Part shown: positions 1-7,991 of the stretch, in pieces
Position numbering within the stretch: the first letter of the stretch is position 1
Layout of the letters: each line of letters opens with the position of its first letter
Assembly: GCF_002335745.1 (NCBI RefSeq)
Contig: NZ_NIST01000001.1
Location: 1,106,300 to 1,170,299 of the forward strand
DNA: 64,000 nucleotides
Direction of reading: 5' to 3'
Origin: Evansella halocellulosilytica
GTDB lineage: Bacteria > Bacillota > Bacilli > Bacillales > Salisediminibacteriaceae
Position numbers and translations under genes: made by a program
The notes under the pieces: generated by a model
The model's input: only the letters and a program-made list of their open reading frames with translations
Databases searched by the model: none
What the model was told of the DNA's origin: nothing

Positions 1-927
1 CTAGAGTTAAAATACCGGAAAGCACAACGGGATGGATTGCCTTGGTTATCATTTTATATATGGACAATGGTCCTTTTGTTTTTAGACGGATTACTCCATT
101 ATTTATTCGTGTTTGAGTATGATATTTTAATGAGCTATGCACTTACTGGGATTATCGTTGCTTTTCTAATCCGCAAGGGTGAAGCTTCCATGAATCGCTG
201 GATGAAACGTGCTGCAATTGTCCATGTCATTGGTGTTGCCATCTTTTCCCTCATATGGACGGCTATGCTCCGTGATGAAACGGTCATGACTGAAATTGTA
301 AGAGGATTTAGTGATGTCGAGCAACTTTACACAGAAGGTGGATATTGGGAACAAGTTACATATCGTATGAGCGACTTTATCGGTTTGCGTGCCGAAGCCA
401 TCGCTATCTTATTGATGAATATTACGCTCTATATTATAGGAATTCGTCTTTTCCGGAGTGGTGCATTTCACGAAAATGAGAAAGGAAGAAAGATTCGTAG
501 AAACCTATTAAAATGGGGGATCGGTCTTGGTTTGCCTTTAAATATGCTCTTTCTTATCCCTGGAGGATTATTCGATTTACCAGTTCGCTATTTGTTTGCC
601 CCTGTACTTTCACTTGGCTACATTGGACTACTTGCTTTGATGCTTGAAAAAGGCTGGTGGAAATGGCTGTTATCCCGTTTTGAGGCAATTGGAAAATCGG
701 CACTAAGTTGTTATGTACTGCAAAATATTATTGCTTCCTTTTTGTTTTACAGTTGGGGGTTAAACCTTGCGCCAGTTAACCATCCATACGCCGTATTTGC
801 GGCTTGGATAGGTATTAGTATTGTCATGATGATTGCAGCTCATCTGTTTGTCAAAACAATGGGCACAGGTCCACTAGAATGGTTGTGGAAAAAGCTATCT
901 TATATGCCGTTTAAGCAAAAGACATAG
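1..927 (+). CDS. DUF418 family membrane protein, 5' end outside window
   Basis: The reading frame is open from the first base, so the start lies upstream; about 308 residues are present. At least six hydrophobic segments alternate with short loops. The C-terminal motif GPLEWLWKK, just before the last 15 residues, is typical of DUF418 (YeiB-type) membrane proteins, whose function is not settled. Its 53-bp distance from the next SD-equipped gene suggests the end of a transcription unit. Family assignment rests on the C-terminal signature and hydrophobic pattern. The substrate or role cannot be read from the sequence. Confidence 0.8.
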   Translation, partial: LELKYRKAQRDGLPWLSFYIWTMVLLFLDGLLHYLFVFEYDILMSYALTGIIVAFLIRKGEASMNRWMKRAAIVHVIGVAIFSLIWTAMLRDETVMTEIVRGFSDVEQLYTEGGYWEQVTYRMSDFIGLRAEAIAILLMNITLYIIGIRLFRSGAFHENEKGRKIRRNLLKWGIGLGLPLNMLFLIPGGLFDLPVRYLFAPVLSLGYIGLLALMLEKGWWKWLLSRFEAIGKSALSCYVLQNIIASFLFYSWGLNLAPVNHPYAVFAAWIGISIVMMIAAHLFVKTMGTGPLEWLWKKLSYMPFKQKT

Positions 928-979
928 AAAAAACAGTCATGAACTGCCAATATAAGCGCTATAGTGCGAGGTGATAATG

Positions 980-1504
980 ATGTTACGCATAATTTTGATC
1001 ATAGTTTCAACTATCATGTTGGTTGGATGTTCGGTAGATTTTCACATCGGTAGTTACGATGATGAGGTATACTATGATGGAAGTGACTTAAACATTGGTG
1101 TTATTGGTGAAATCCCTGACGAGGATTTTGATAACGTTATGTTTTATTCGACTGATCCTGAGTCGTTAAAAGTAGAAGAATTCGATGCATATTTCATTAC
1201 AGCGCCTTACTTTGATGAGCTGTCGCAATCTGAATGGACACCAGTTTTCTCCTCCATCCACGTTCCGGTATTTTTTATGAATGTTGATTCTATTGATTTA
1301 GTGTTCCAACATGAAGATCTTTCGTACGAACAGGCTGAAGCATACCCTGCTACAGAACATACGACAGGCTTCGTACATAAAGATGATGGCATGTTAGGCT
1401 GGGGATACGGAGAACCTTCTAATTCGACTAATATAAACGATACTCCTGACTGGATCTACCATTCTATTTTTAACGATATTGAAGAGTTTCACCATGATTA
1501 CTAG
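980..1504 (+). CDS. putative lipoprotein, unknown function
   Basis: A 174-residue protein with a short hydrophobic signal and lipobox LVGC, Cys at about residue 17, so it should be lipidated and anchored outside the membrane. The rest is very acidic, rich in D, E and Y, with no domain I recognise. A GAGGTG Shine-Dalgarno at 968-973 gives better spacing to ATG 980 than to ATG 977 or GTG 971, so 980 is chosen. The acidic composition fits a surface protein of a salt- or alkali-tolerant Bacillus. No functional neighbour is evident. Confidence 0.65.
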   Translation: MLRIILIIVSTIMLVGCSVDFHIGSYDDEVYYDGSDLNIGVIGEIPDEDFDNVMFYSTDPESLKVEEFDAYFITAPYFDELSQSEWTPVFSSIHVPVFFMNVDSIDLVFQHEDLSYEQAEAYPATEHTTGFVHKDDGMLGWGYGEPSNSTNINDTPDWIYHSIFNDIEEFHHDY

Positions 1505-1567
1505 TTCGGGTCGCAGGTTATTGGTCATTGCATCTCGATTTCGAGGAACTTCATTCAATAAAAAAAC

Positions 1568-1596
1568 TTGCTATCTTTAATTACAAGAATTATAAT
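1568..1596 (+). promoter_or_regulatory. sigma-A promoter of the leader before the phosphotransferase gene
   Basis: The -35 TTGCTA (1568-1573) and a perfect -10 TATAAT (1591-1596) are separated by exactly 17 bp. Transcription would begin near 1603, about 28 nt upstream of the leader ORF at 1631. The phosphotransferase start is about 260 nt downstream, so the mRNA has a long 5' leader. Confidence 0.6.
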
Positions 1597-1618
1597 AAAA
1601 TTACAAAAATTCGAAAGG

Positions 1619-1674
1619 GGTGAAGATAGAATGTTTATTAAAATCAATAAGTTAAGTCACGTTCTATCCTCACC
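1619..1674 (+). promoter_or_regulatory. inverted repeat sequestering the leader ORF ribosome binding site
   Basis: Arms 1619-1631 and 1662-1674 pair at 12 of 13 positions. The left arm covers the SD (GGGGTGA) and the first base of the ATG of the 18-codon leader ORF. The right arm lies inside that ORF. The arrangement would make leader translation and RNA folding mutually dependent, as in translation-coupled attenuators. Confidence 0.5.
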
Positions 1675-1687
1675 TTTATATATTTAA
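1631..1687 (+). CDS. putative 18-residue leader peptide
   Basis: The short ORF begins MFIKINKLSH, ends with TAA and is preceded by AAAGGGGTGA at good spacing. It lies between a near-consensus promoter (1568-1596) and a rho-independent terminator (1764-1797), with the phosphotransferase gene following. Position, strong SD and overlap with the inverted repeat point to a regulatory leader peptide. I do not recognise a known arrest motif. Translation is inferred, not shown. Confidence 0.45.
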   Translation: MFIKINKLSHVLSSPLYI

Positions 1688-1763
1688 TTGAAAGCTGTTT
1701 TTGAGTGATGGAGCCTGACTTTTAGGGGCTTTCATAAACATAAAAACATCTCATAGAGACGAG

Positions 1764-1797
1764 AGAGCCAATGTATGACACGTTGTGCTCTTTTTTT
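1764..1797 (+). terminator. rho-independent terminator/attenuator before the phosphotransferase gene
   Basis: AGAGC plus CAATGT pair with ACGTTG plus GCTCT, an 11-bp stem with one bulged T and one G-U pair, followed by seven T residues (1791-1797). The upstream lipoprotein gene ends 260 bp earlier and a promoter lies between, so this terminator sits inside the leader of the next gene. That is why I read it as an attenuator. Confidence 0.65.
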
Positions 1798-1860
1798 ATG
1801 GAACATCCTCCCTGACTTATTGAGTATTTCTGTACTAATAAAAGAAGGGATGTTTTATTC

Positions 1861-2838
1861 ATGATGAAGTTAAGTACAATGAAGAAAGTAATGGATACGG
1901 TTGACAGTGAATGGAGAAGCCCTTTAGCTGAGTTCATCTTAGAAAGGTGGGGGTATGATCATGGCTCTGTACTTTGCTTGCGGGCAAGTGCCAATTTTAT
2001 CTTCCAATTTAAGAAAGATGGAAAAGAATATTATTTAAGATTCAATGATTCGTGTGAAAGGGATCTCGATATGATACAAGCCGAACTTCGCATTTTGCAA
2101 GCACTCAATGATCCTTCGTTAAATGTCGCTCAACCGGTGAGATCAACAAATGGAAGCTATGTTGAAGCAGTGGAAACGGAGCTCGGAACCTTCTATGCTG
2201 TCGTGTTTGAAGCTTTGCGAGGCAAACATTATGAAACCACTGAACTAAATAGTCAGCAAATCTTTTTATGGGGTAGCTCTTTAGGCAAGTTACATGAAGC
2301 GTTTAAACAACTTCCGGAAACATATGAAATGAACAGGCCAACTTGGAAAGACCGGATTCTAACGATAAAGGAAATCCTACCTTCTTATGATAAGGAAGCA
2401 TATGAAGAGATGGACCGCTTGATTTCATGGGCAGACAGGTTGAACATTTCAAAGGAGAATTATGGTCTGATCCATTATGATTTCGAGCTTGATAATGTTG
2501 TATTTGAAAAAGATAAGATAGGTATCCTAGATTTTGATGATTGCTCAAGCTATTGGTATGCAGCGGATATTATATACGCTCTTCGGGAAATAGAAGTTTT
2601 CAGTCTCGAATCTCCGGTAATAAAGACATTTATCGAAGGCTACCAAAGTGAAACAACATTAGATTTAGATATTCTTCATGAGTATGACGGATTTATCAGA
2701 TTGCATAAATTAATTTCTTTTGCGAAAATCATTAGATCAGTCGATATTGAGGAATCACAAGAGTATCCGGATTGGCTTATTAATTTACGGGAAAAATTGT
2801 GTCGGCTTATCGAACAGTATCGACCTTCAATAGTATAA
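1861..2838 (+). CDS. aminoglycoside phosphotransferase-fold kinase
   Basis: A 325-residue protein of the APH/choline-kinase-like fold. The Brenner-type catalytic segment HYDFELDNVVF lies near residue 206, followed by the metal-binding motif ILDFDDC near residue 222. A nucleotide-binding N lobe precedes these. ATG 1861 (or the adjacent ATG 1864) follows AGAAGGGA at 1842-1849. The family phosphorylates small hydroxylated molecules including antibiotics, but the substrate here is unknown. The promoter/leader-ORF/terminator module upstream suggests induction by antitermination, which would suit a drug-modifying enzyme. That functional link is inference. Confidence 0.75.
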   Translation: MMKLSTMKKVMDTVDSEWRSPLAEFILERWGYDHGSVLCLRASANFIFQFKKDGKEYYLRFNDSCERDLDMIQAELRILQALNDPSLNVAQPVRSTNGSYVEAVETELGTFYAVVFEALRGKHYETTELNSQQIFLWGSSLGKLHEAFKQLPETYEMNRPTWKDRILTIKEILPSYDKEAYEEMDRLISWADRLNISKENYGLIHYDFELDNVVFEKDKIGILDFDDCSSYWYAADIIYALREIEVFSLESPVIKTFIEGYQSETTLDLDILHEYDGFIRLHKLISFAKIIRSVDIEESQEYPDWLINLREKLCRLIEQYRPSIV

Positions 2839-2857
2839 ATATTTTTTAAAAGGAAGT

Positions 2858-2884
2858 GAGCTGCATTGAATTGCGGCTCTTTCT
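2858..2884 (+). terminator. rho-independent terminator of the phosphotransferase gene
   Basis: GAGCTGCA (2858-2865) pairs with TGCGGCTC (2872-2879), eight base pairs including one G-U, and is followed by TTTCT. It lies 20 bp past the stop codon. Confidence 0.6.
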
Positions 2885-3105
2885 ATATTTATTAAAATCA
2901 AAGGGAAAACCTGAGTAGACCAGAGTATTAATTAGTCAGATTGGGATAAGAACGAATACGACCTTTTTAATAAAGTAGGCGAAGAATCCATCACTTTGAA
3001 TTTTTCCTATTAGCCTGCATATTCAGTTTATTGCTACTCCTTCGATTGGTTAAATATGTTAACATGAAAGAAAGGAGCTTATATCGTTGAAAGCAGGTAT
3101 TCGAT

Positions 3106-3420
3106 GTGAAGGTCATTACGTTATGCGGTTCGACAAAGTTTAAAGAACAGTTTGAGAAAGCTAATGCTTCCTTGACGCTTGAAGGTAATATCGTGATTAG
3201 TCTCGGTTTCTTCGAACAGAGTGAAGGCATTGACATCACGGACGAGCAAGCAAAGCTTTTTGCCGACATCCATTTCCGAAAAATCGATATGTCGGATGAA
3301 ATTTTCGTCATTGATGTTGATGGGTACATTGGTGAAAGCACGAAAAAAGAGATTGACTATGCGAAGGAGCACGGTAAGAAAATTCGGTATTATTCACAAA
3401 GTGAGATTATCGTTGGTTGA
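3106..3420 (+). CDS. nucleoside 2-deoxyribosyltransferase-like protein
   Basis: A 104-residue protein with the N-terminal pattern ITLCGSTKF and a late segment DEIFVIDVDGYIGEST, as seen in the nucleoside 2-deoxyribosyltransferase/DUF4406 superfamily of Rossmann-like nucleotide-processing enzymes. The in-frame TGA at 3088 forces the start to GTG 3106, which has only a weak AGCAGG site. The stronger AAAGGAG at 3071-3077 is too far away to serve it. The protein is short for a full transferase, so it may be a compact family member. It ends 26 bp before the double GNAT gene and probably shares its mRNA. Confidence 0.6.
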   Translation: MKVITLCGSTKFKEQFEKANASLTLEGNIVISLGFFEQSEGIDITDEQAKLFADIHFRKIDMSDEIFVIDVDGYIGESTKKEIDYAKEHGKKIRYYSQSEIIVG

Positions 3421-3445
3421 CATTAGAAATATAGGAGGAAGCATC

Positions 3446-4300
3446 ATGATCATTCGAAGTCTTGAAAATATTGATATGCAGGAGTTCACAACTTGTTTTA
3501 ATGAAGCATTTTCTGACTATGTCATTCCTTTTCATGCATCTGCGGAATATTTATCTAGCAGGTTTAATGGAGCTGGGGTAAATGATCAATTATCGTTTGG
3601 GGCGTTTGGCCGAGACAACAAGTTAGTCGCGTTTATTATGCATGGCATACATGAAAAGCAAGGCGAAAAAATAGCTTTTAATGTTGGGACTGGCGTCATT
3701 CCAGAGTACAGAGGTAGACGACTTGTAGGAGAAATATATCATCAAGCCATTCCTAGTTTAAAAGCAGATAACGTTAAGCAAGTGATGCTTGAAGTGATTC
3801 AGATGAATGAAAAAGCAATAAAGGCATACCGCAATATAGGTTTTGAGATTAAAAGAGAGCTCATTTGTTTCAAAGGTTCCATCGAAATAAAAGATCATTC
3901 CTTCCGAGAAAACATAGAAATCAGAACAACAACTACAGATCAATTTGATTGGGACAGTGTGACGAATTTATGGAACTATGAACCCTCTTGGGAACAATCA
4001 ATCCATGCGATTTTACGAAATCCTCATTTATATGAAGTGTATCTCATCGGAGAAGAAGACCATTTACATGGATATGCTGTCGTCAATTCTACGACTGGAT
4101 CCATTCTACAATTTGGTGTCCGAGAGGAATTTCGCGAACAAGGAATTGGTGCCACACTATTCCGAAAGATTGGTGAAAAACATTCAAAGGTATCTATACT
4201 TAATATAGATAAACGGGATACGAAGACGATTCATTTCCTTAAGAGAAGAGGACTCGATGTCATGATTGAACAGTATGAAATGGCAATGGAACTAAAATGA
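3446..4300 (+). CDS. tandem GNAT N-acetyltransferase
   Basis: A 284-residue protein with two GNAT-like halves. The first (about residues 1-140) has the acetyl-CoA loop pattern VIPEYRGRRLVGEIY. The second (150-284) has REEFREQGIGATLF and ends in the FLKRRGL region typical of the GNAT beta-7 side. ATG 3446 is chosen because TAGGAGG (3432-3438) precedes it; the longer open frame upstream overlaps the previous gene and lacks an SD. Such two-domain GNATs usually keep one catalytic half. The acceptor is unknown. Confidence 0.8.
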   Translation: MIIRSLENIDMQEFTTCFNEAFSDYVIPFHASAEYLSSRFNGAGVNDQLSFGAFGRDNKLVAFIMHGIHEKQGEKIAFNVGTGVIPEYRGRRLVGEIYHQAIPSLKADNVKQVMLEVIQMNEKAIKAYRNIGFEIKRELICFKGSIEIKDHSFRENIEIRTTTTDQFDWDSVTNLWNYEPSWEQSIHAILRNPHLYEVYLIGEEDHLHGYAVVNSTTGSILQFGVREEFREQGIGATLFRKIGEKHSKVSILNIDKRDTKTIHFLKRRGLDVMIEQYEMAMELK

Positions 4301-4513
4301 ATGTATAGCGTGGAAATCTTCAGTGGAAACGGTCCGTCTGAAGAAACACGAAACATTCATGATGTCATAAACGAGGTATCGATAAATTTTTTTGACTAAT
4401 TTTTTAAAAATGATCGTTCATCCTTTACTCAATATATTGATCAGGAAGCAACCAACCGCCGGTTTTATGTGATAGATGATAAAGATAAGAGACTATCAAG
4501 AGAGGAAACTTGA
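4301..4513 (+). pseudogene. small gene interrupted by one in-frame TAA
   Basis: ATG 4301 directly follows the GNAT stop. The frame encodes MYSVEIFSGNGPSEETRN and onward, meets TAA at 4397-4399, and then continues in the same frame to TGA 4511-4513, ending FYVIDDKDKRLSREET. Both halves look like coding sequence in one unshifted frame, giving about 70 codons with one nonsense codon. An AT-rich run (4385-4410) surrounds the stop. I do not recognise the family. It could be a recent pseudogene, a read error or two separate peptides. Confidence 0.55.
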
Positions 4514-4532
4514 ATAAAAAGGTAGTTTTCAT

Positions 4533-4751
4533 GTGGAAAAAGTGATACATAAGTGGTTTGTTTATGGGCTTGTTATTGGGTTGTCAGTAGCCATTTTATT
4601 TGTCAATTATAAAGAGGTTTATGATTTTGAATTAGGTTATAGTACAGAGTACGTTCCAGTCTATGATTACGTCGTGAAGGTTCTTCCTTTCGGCGTAGGT
4701 GGGGGATTCATAGGGGCTATCGTAGGTCTATCCACCCTCTTAATGAGGTGA
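4533..4751 (+). CDS. small two-TM membrane protein
   Basis: A 72-residue protein with hydrophobic segments at about residues 8-24 and 49-70, the second glycine-rich, and a tyrosine-rich acidic extracellular loop between them. Start GTG 4533 follows AAAAAGG at 4516-4522. It probably follows the broken gene at 4301 in one operon. No family recognised. Confidence 0.5.
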   Translation: MEKVIHKWFVYGLVIGLSVAILFVNYKEVYDFELGYSTEYVPVYDYVVKVLPFGVGGGFIGAIVGLSTLLMR

Positions 4752-4918
4752 AAAGTAGTTATGGGAAAGGAAAGACTCTAACACGTTTTTTCCTTGCAAT
4801 GGAAGGCAAATATGGAGTGAATCAAGAATCATCCGTCAGAGCTTTGAAAAAGGAACACAATGTGTTGAGAACGGTGAAAAAAGAAAATCGAGAGAGGCAT
4901 CGGTATGGAGACGAATAG
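4748..4918 (+). CDS. small basic hypothetical protein (56 aa)
   Basis: GTG 4748 overlaps the stop of the preceding gene as GTGA, the usual layout for translational coupling. The protein is highly charged (VRALKKEHNVLRTVKKENRE) and lacks membrane segments. No independent SD is visible apart from AATGAGG ending next to the start, so expression would depend on the upstream gene. A shorter version from ATG 4799 has no SD. Function unknown. The charged, helical composition argues for a real peptide, but the support is modest. Confidence 0.4.
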   Translation: MKSSYGKGKTLTRFFLAMEGKYGVNQESSVRALKKEHNVLRTVKKENRERHRYGDE

Positions 4919-4948
4919 ACTAGATTCTTATAAAAAATTGATGAGACG

Positions 4949-5470
4949 ATGAACCCGGAAAAAGTAAATTTCATTGGAACCGTCCTAGCAATCTTGCTTA
5001 TTTTAGTGTTAGTGATTCCTTACGGATTCATTTGGGGTATTGGCATGGTAGCAGATTTTTCCTTGTTATATGCGCTATTTTGGTTTGTTTTACTTATTAT
5101 TCTCCATGAAATATTGCATTTAGTAGGTTATACCTTGATCGGTGGAGCTAAATGGAGCGAAATAAAATTAGGGGTTATGTGGAAGCAACTAATGCCCTAT
5201 GCTCACTGCAAAGTGCCTTTAAAAATAAATCATTACCGTATTGCGGTTTTACTCCCAATCGTATTGGGCATTTTTCCGACTATAATAGGATATTTATATG
5301 GAAATGGTCTTATCGCAATCATTGGTATTTTTATGACGACGGTTTCAATAGGAGACTTAATGATCATCCATACGTTAAGGAAATTTCCTAAAAGGAGTTT
5401 CGTCCAAGACCATCCTAACAAAATAGGATGTATTGTTTACCTTCCACAAAATGAAAGGCGTGAGACATAA
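4949..5470 (+). CDS. DUF3267-type membrane metalloprotease-like protein
   Basis: A 173-residue protein with four to five hydrophobic segments and a zinc-binding motif HEILH at residues 53-57, inside a membrane helix as in DUF3267 and site-2-protease-like proteins. The HCKVPL segment near residue 90 is also typical of DUF3267. It lacks an obvious third ligand motif, and activity is unproven for the family. ATG 4949 has only a weak upstream purine stretch. The chromosome carries a second HExxH membrane protein at 7035. Confidence 0.7.
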   Translation: MNPEKVNFIGTVLAILLILVLVIPYGFIWGIGMVADFSLLYALFWFVLLIILHEILHLVGYTLIGGAKWSEIKLGVMWKQLMPYAHCKVPLKINHYRIAVLLPIVLGIFPTIIGYLYGNGLIAIIGIFMTTVSIGDLMIIHTLRKFPKRSFVQDHPNKIGCIVYLPQNERRET

Positions 5471-5496
5471 CGAATTTGTCCACACCTTTCTCCAAA

Positions 5497-5935
5497 CTAC
5501 TTTATCTCTTCCGAATCTATTTCTGTAATAGTTGGTTCGTATTGTAAGATGATATTCATCAAGGTAGCGAGTAGTGTGTTCATTTTTTGTTTGGAAAAAC
5601 GTGTCCAATGAACTTTCCTGTTGTACAAATATAATTTGATTTTTCATAGATTCGAAATGCGTCTCCATGAAATTGTTCGCTATCGTCCCATGTCATATAA
5701 TCATCATAAGTAACAGAATACGTAAAGTCGATTTATAAAGCTTGTACATGACTGTCAGGGTGAGGGAAGATGAGTAAGTCGGTTAATGATCCTAAGGTAC
5801 ACATCAAGTGTTCTTGGCTCGTAAAAAATTTGTTCGAAAGAAATTTGATACCCTGACTCATTAACGAAGTCTGTAAAATGCATTCCTTTTTAAATGTAGA
5901 AAATGACGGTAAATATTTAGCGATATGAACAATTT
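5497..5935 (-). pseudogene. degenerate gene remnant, unknown family
   Basis: Reading the minus strand from 5935, one frame runs about 115 codons with a single internal TAA. It includes protein-like stretches such as CTLGSLTDLLIFPHP and DDYMTWDDSEQFHG, then meets TGA after HVFPNKK. A shifted frame continues into NIILQYEPTITEIDSEEIK and TAG 5497-5499. No start codon or SD is found; the frame opens right after the stop codon of the DUF975 gene. I interpret this as a gene decayed by at least one nonsense and one frameshift mutation. The family is not recognised. Confidence 0.45.
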
Positions 5936-5945
5936 GGAATGAGAT

Positions 5946-6710
5946 TTAACTAATAAGTTCGTTTACTTCACCGTCGTTTGATTTTAACATTTGGTAAAAC
6001 TCAAATCTGGCCGCTTCAAAGTATGTGAAGCTCCAAAAAACGCCTATTATTAGAGCTAATAATCCTAAGAAAAACCAACCAATGAAACTAATATATAACC
6101 CAATTAGGGACCATTTATTACCCTTCATTAACTTGAAACTAAGATAAATTGATTTAGTAAGTTTTATTTTTGGTTTATCATATAGTATATACATTGCTTG
6201 AGAGAGACCTAGAAATAACCATACTAGAAGTAAAGGTAATAATGCCAAAACGATACCTATAGTAATTTTAGTCATATCGAGGTTCTGATCACCAATTATC
6301 CAAAGGGATTGAAGTATAGCAAAAACAAATATTATTACCGCAAAAAATTGTAACAACCGAATAAGTGAGTTCACTACGAAACCTTTCAACAATAAACTTT
6401 TATTCTTAAAGCTATATGTGAAAGCGGACAAAAATTTTCTACCATCTTGATATTTAATATTATGGATTAAGTCAACGACAGCAAAGAAACCTATGCTTCC
6501 TATAAAGGCGGCTAGTAGAATGCCTAGTATACTATCTGAAGTTGAGAACGTTAGTAAACTAATACTTATTCCATCACTTTTAAAATTTATTGTGGTTATA
6601 TTAGTGCCAGCTAGTATTCCTATAAAATAGCAAATAAAAATTAAGCTAACGACTTTAATCCAATTTCCTCTTAAAACTTCTCGTGCTGACTGTTTAATTG
6701 AAAATACCAT
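5946..6710 (-). CDS. DUF975 family membrane protein
   Basis: A 254-residue integral membrane protein with about six hydrophobic segments. Its N-terminus (SIKQSAREVLRGNWIK) matches the amphipathic start of DUF975 proteins, and the central FMKGNKW-like region (LMKGNKWSLIGL) is also typical. ATG 6710 follows an excellent GGGAGG at about 6715-6722. Function in the family is not established. It lies alone; the downstream side holds a gene remnant. Confidence 0.75.
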   Translation of the reverse strand: MVFSIKQSAREVLRGNWIKVVSLIFICYFIGILAGTNITTINFKSDGISISLLTFSTSDSILGILLAAFIGSIGFFAVVDLIHNIKYQDGRKFLSAFTYSFKNKSLLLKGFVVNSLIRLLQFFAVIIFVFAILQSLWIIGDQNLDMTKITIGIVLALLPLLLVWLFLGLSQAMYILYDKPKIKLTKSIYLSFKLMKGNKWSLIGLYISFIGWFFLGLLALIIGVFWSFTYFEAARFEFYQMLKSNDGEVNELIS

Positions 6711-7034
6711 AATTACCTCCCTTTTGACTTCACCTTAACATAAAGAATTAACCATTCACTGATACGATATAGATGAATTTCCCTTTAATAATTGTAGACC
6801 TAATTGATCTGCTAAAATGATTGATTTTTTAATATTGTCCCTAAAATAGCGGAGCTACTTAGATTTTTCCGACTATTTTTATATATGTGAACCTATGCCA
6901 TGTAACAAAAAAGGTCTTATACGGCTATCCACACAGGTGTTTTATCTTAATTTTTCTTATCATCTTTGAAACAAGCGTGCTTAGAATCATAGAAACCGAA
7001 AAGGGAAGATAGCGTTAAGAAGACTAGATCCATT
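6711..7034. other. 324-bp spacer, nothing recognised
   Basis: AT-rich spacer between two minus-strand genes. It should hold the promoter of the DUF975 gene, but I could not pick a convincing -35/-10 pair. I see no repeat, RNA gene or short ORF with an SD. Confidence 0.5.
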
Positions 7035-7514
7035 TTAACTCCTTAATAACCGCAACAGTTGCAAACCGTCCGATGGATGCCCTTTATAAGCCCCCATCCA
7101 ATGTGGATAAGTCATAGGAATTGCAGTTACGAAAAACTGAATAAGATTAAAGATTGTCACTCCGGTTAAAGCAAAACGTATGTCTCCTTGTGGAGCTATG
7201 GCCATAAGTAGTCCAAATAAACAGACGAGCAGCAGTGACATGATTGGTCCTCCAGCTAAAGCCGCAATACGCTGCTGTTTTTCAAAACGATCGTCCCATG
7301 CACAAAATCCCACAAATGACCAACGAATGTAAAAGTGGAGCCTACCAATACTAAAGTTATGTTTGTTCTCTTTATCCCAATCCCCTAAGTATATTCGAGC
7401 ATGAGATTTAGAAGATAATACAACACCGATGCCATGTCCCACTTCATGTAGTAGGACACACATTGGCAAAAGCAGTGTGTAAAAAATCAAAAAGGTTAAC
7501 ATTAATATCCCCAT
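7035..7514 (-). CDS. M50-like membrane zinc metalloprotease
   Basis: A 159-residue protein with HEVGHG at residues 23-28 in the first membrane helix, followed by three further hydrophobic segments. A C-terminal SDGLQLLRLL resembles the NPDG-type third-ligand region of site-2-type (M50) proteases. ATG 7514 is preceded by AGGGAGAAG. Proteins of this size are usually annotated M50 or peptidase-like, and their substrates are unknown. The first half of the protein is exposed between helix 1 and helix 2, where an insert of about 50 residues sits. Confidence 0.75.
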   Translation of the reverse strand: MGILMLTFLIFYTLLLPMCVLLHEVGHGIGVVLSSKSHARIYLGDWDKENKHNFSIGRLHFYIRWSFVGFCAWDDRFEKQQRIAALAGGPIMSLLLVCLFGLLMAIAPQGDIRFALTGVTIFNLIQFFVTAIPMTYPHWMGAYKGHPSDGLQLLRLLRS

Positions 7515-7654
7515 TTTTTATGCTTCTCCCTCTATCCAAAAAAACTCTCAATATATGTAAAGTTCTGATCTTTCATTATACATCATTCGTTGTTATTACT
7601 CTTCCAAATGATACATTAATTTCCATTTTAGGGGGAGGGAATAGGGCTTTCATT

Positions 7655-7760
7655 ATTAGAATAATTCTAGTTAGCGGATAAATCCCGATTTTTCGCGGAT
7701 AAATCAAATTTTTTACCGGATAAACAGCAAAATTTCACGGATAAACATATGATAAGGCTA
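7655..7760. repeat. 21-bp-period GGATAAA repeat, copy 1
   Basis: Units starting with GGATAAA lie at 7676, 7697, 7718 and 7739, exactly 21 bp apart. They follow the conserved head TTCTAGTTAGC, which is shared with the copies near 9150, 11045, 45050 and 47125. The 477-bp spacer 7515-7991 otherwise holds only the promoter side of the gene at 7992. Confidence 0.8.
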
Positions 7761-7991
7761 TAACACTAGCTTGTTACTAGACTGTGCTTTAGCAGGCATA
7801 CTGAAATTTAACTGCTCTACTGCTGTTTTAAACGTGATTAGCTGTTAATCTTCATTCATTGTTCTCCCCTAATCGATAAATATGATCGTTAAAATCGGAA
7901 TTATCAGCTTTTTCGATTTGGGATCCTTATATAAAATAGTAAATAAGATCAAGAGATAATACAACAATGATGAGTCAGGAGGGAAAGTAAT

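Noticed and set aside
3121-3372. Antisense ORF over the deoxyribosyltransferase-like gene
   Set aside because: Shadow frame without SD; the plus-strand protein matches a known family.
5375-5668. 97-residue minus-strand ORF
   Set aside because: It overlaps the DUF3267 gene and mixes two frames of the remnant at 5497-5935.
5946-5948. Readthrough of the DUF975 stop into the remnant frame
   Set aside because: The remnant happens to be in the same frame, but its content is unrelated and already contains further stops.
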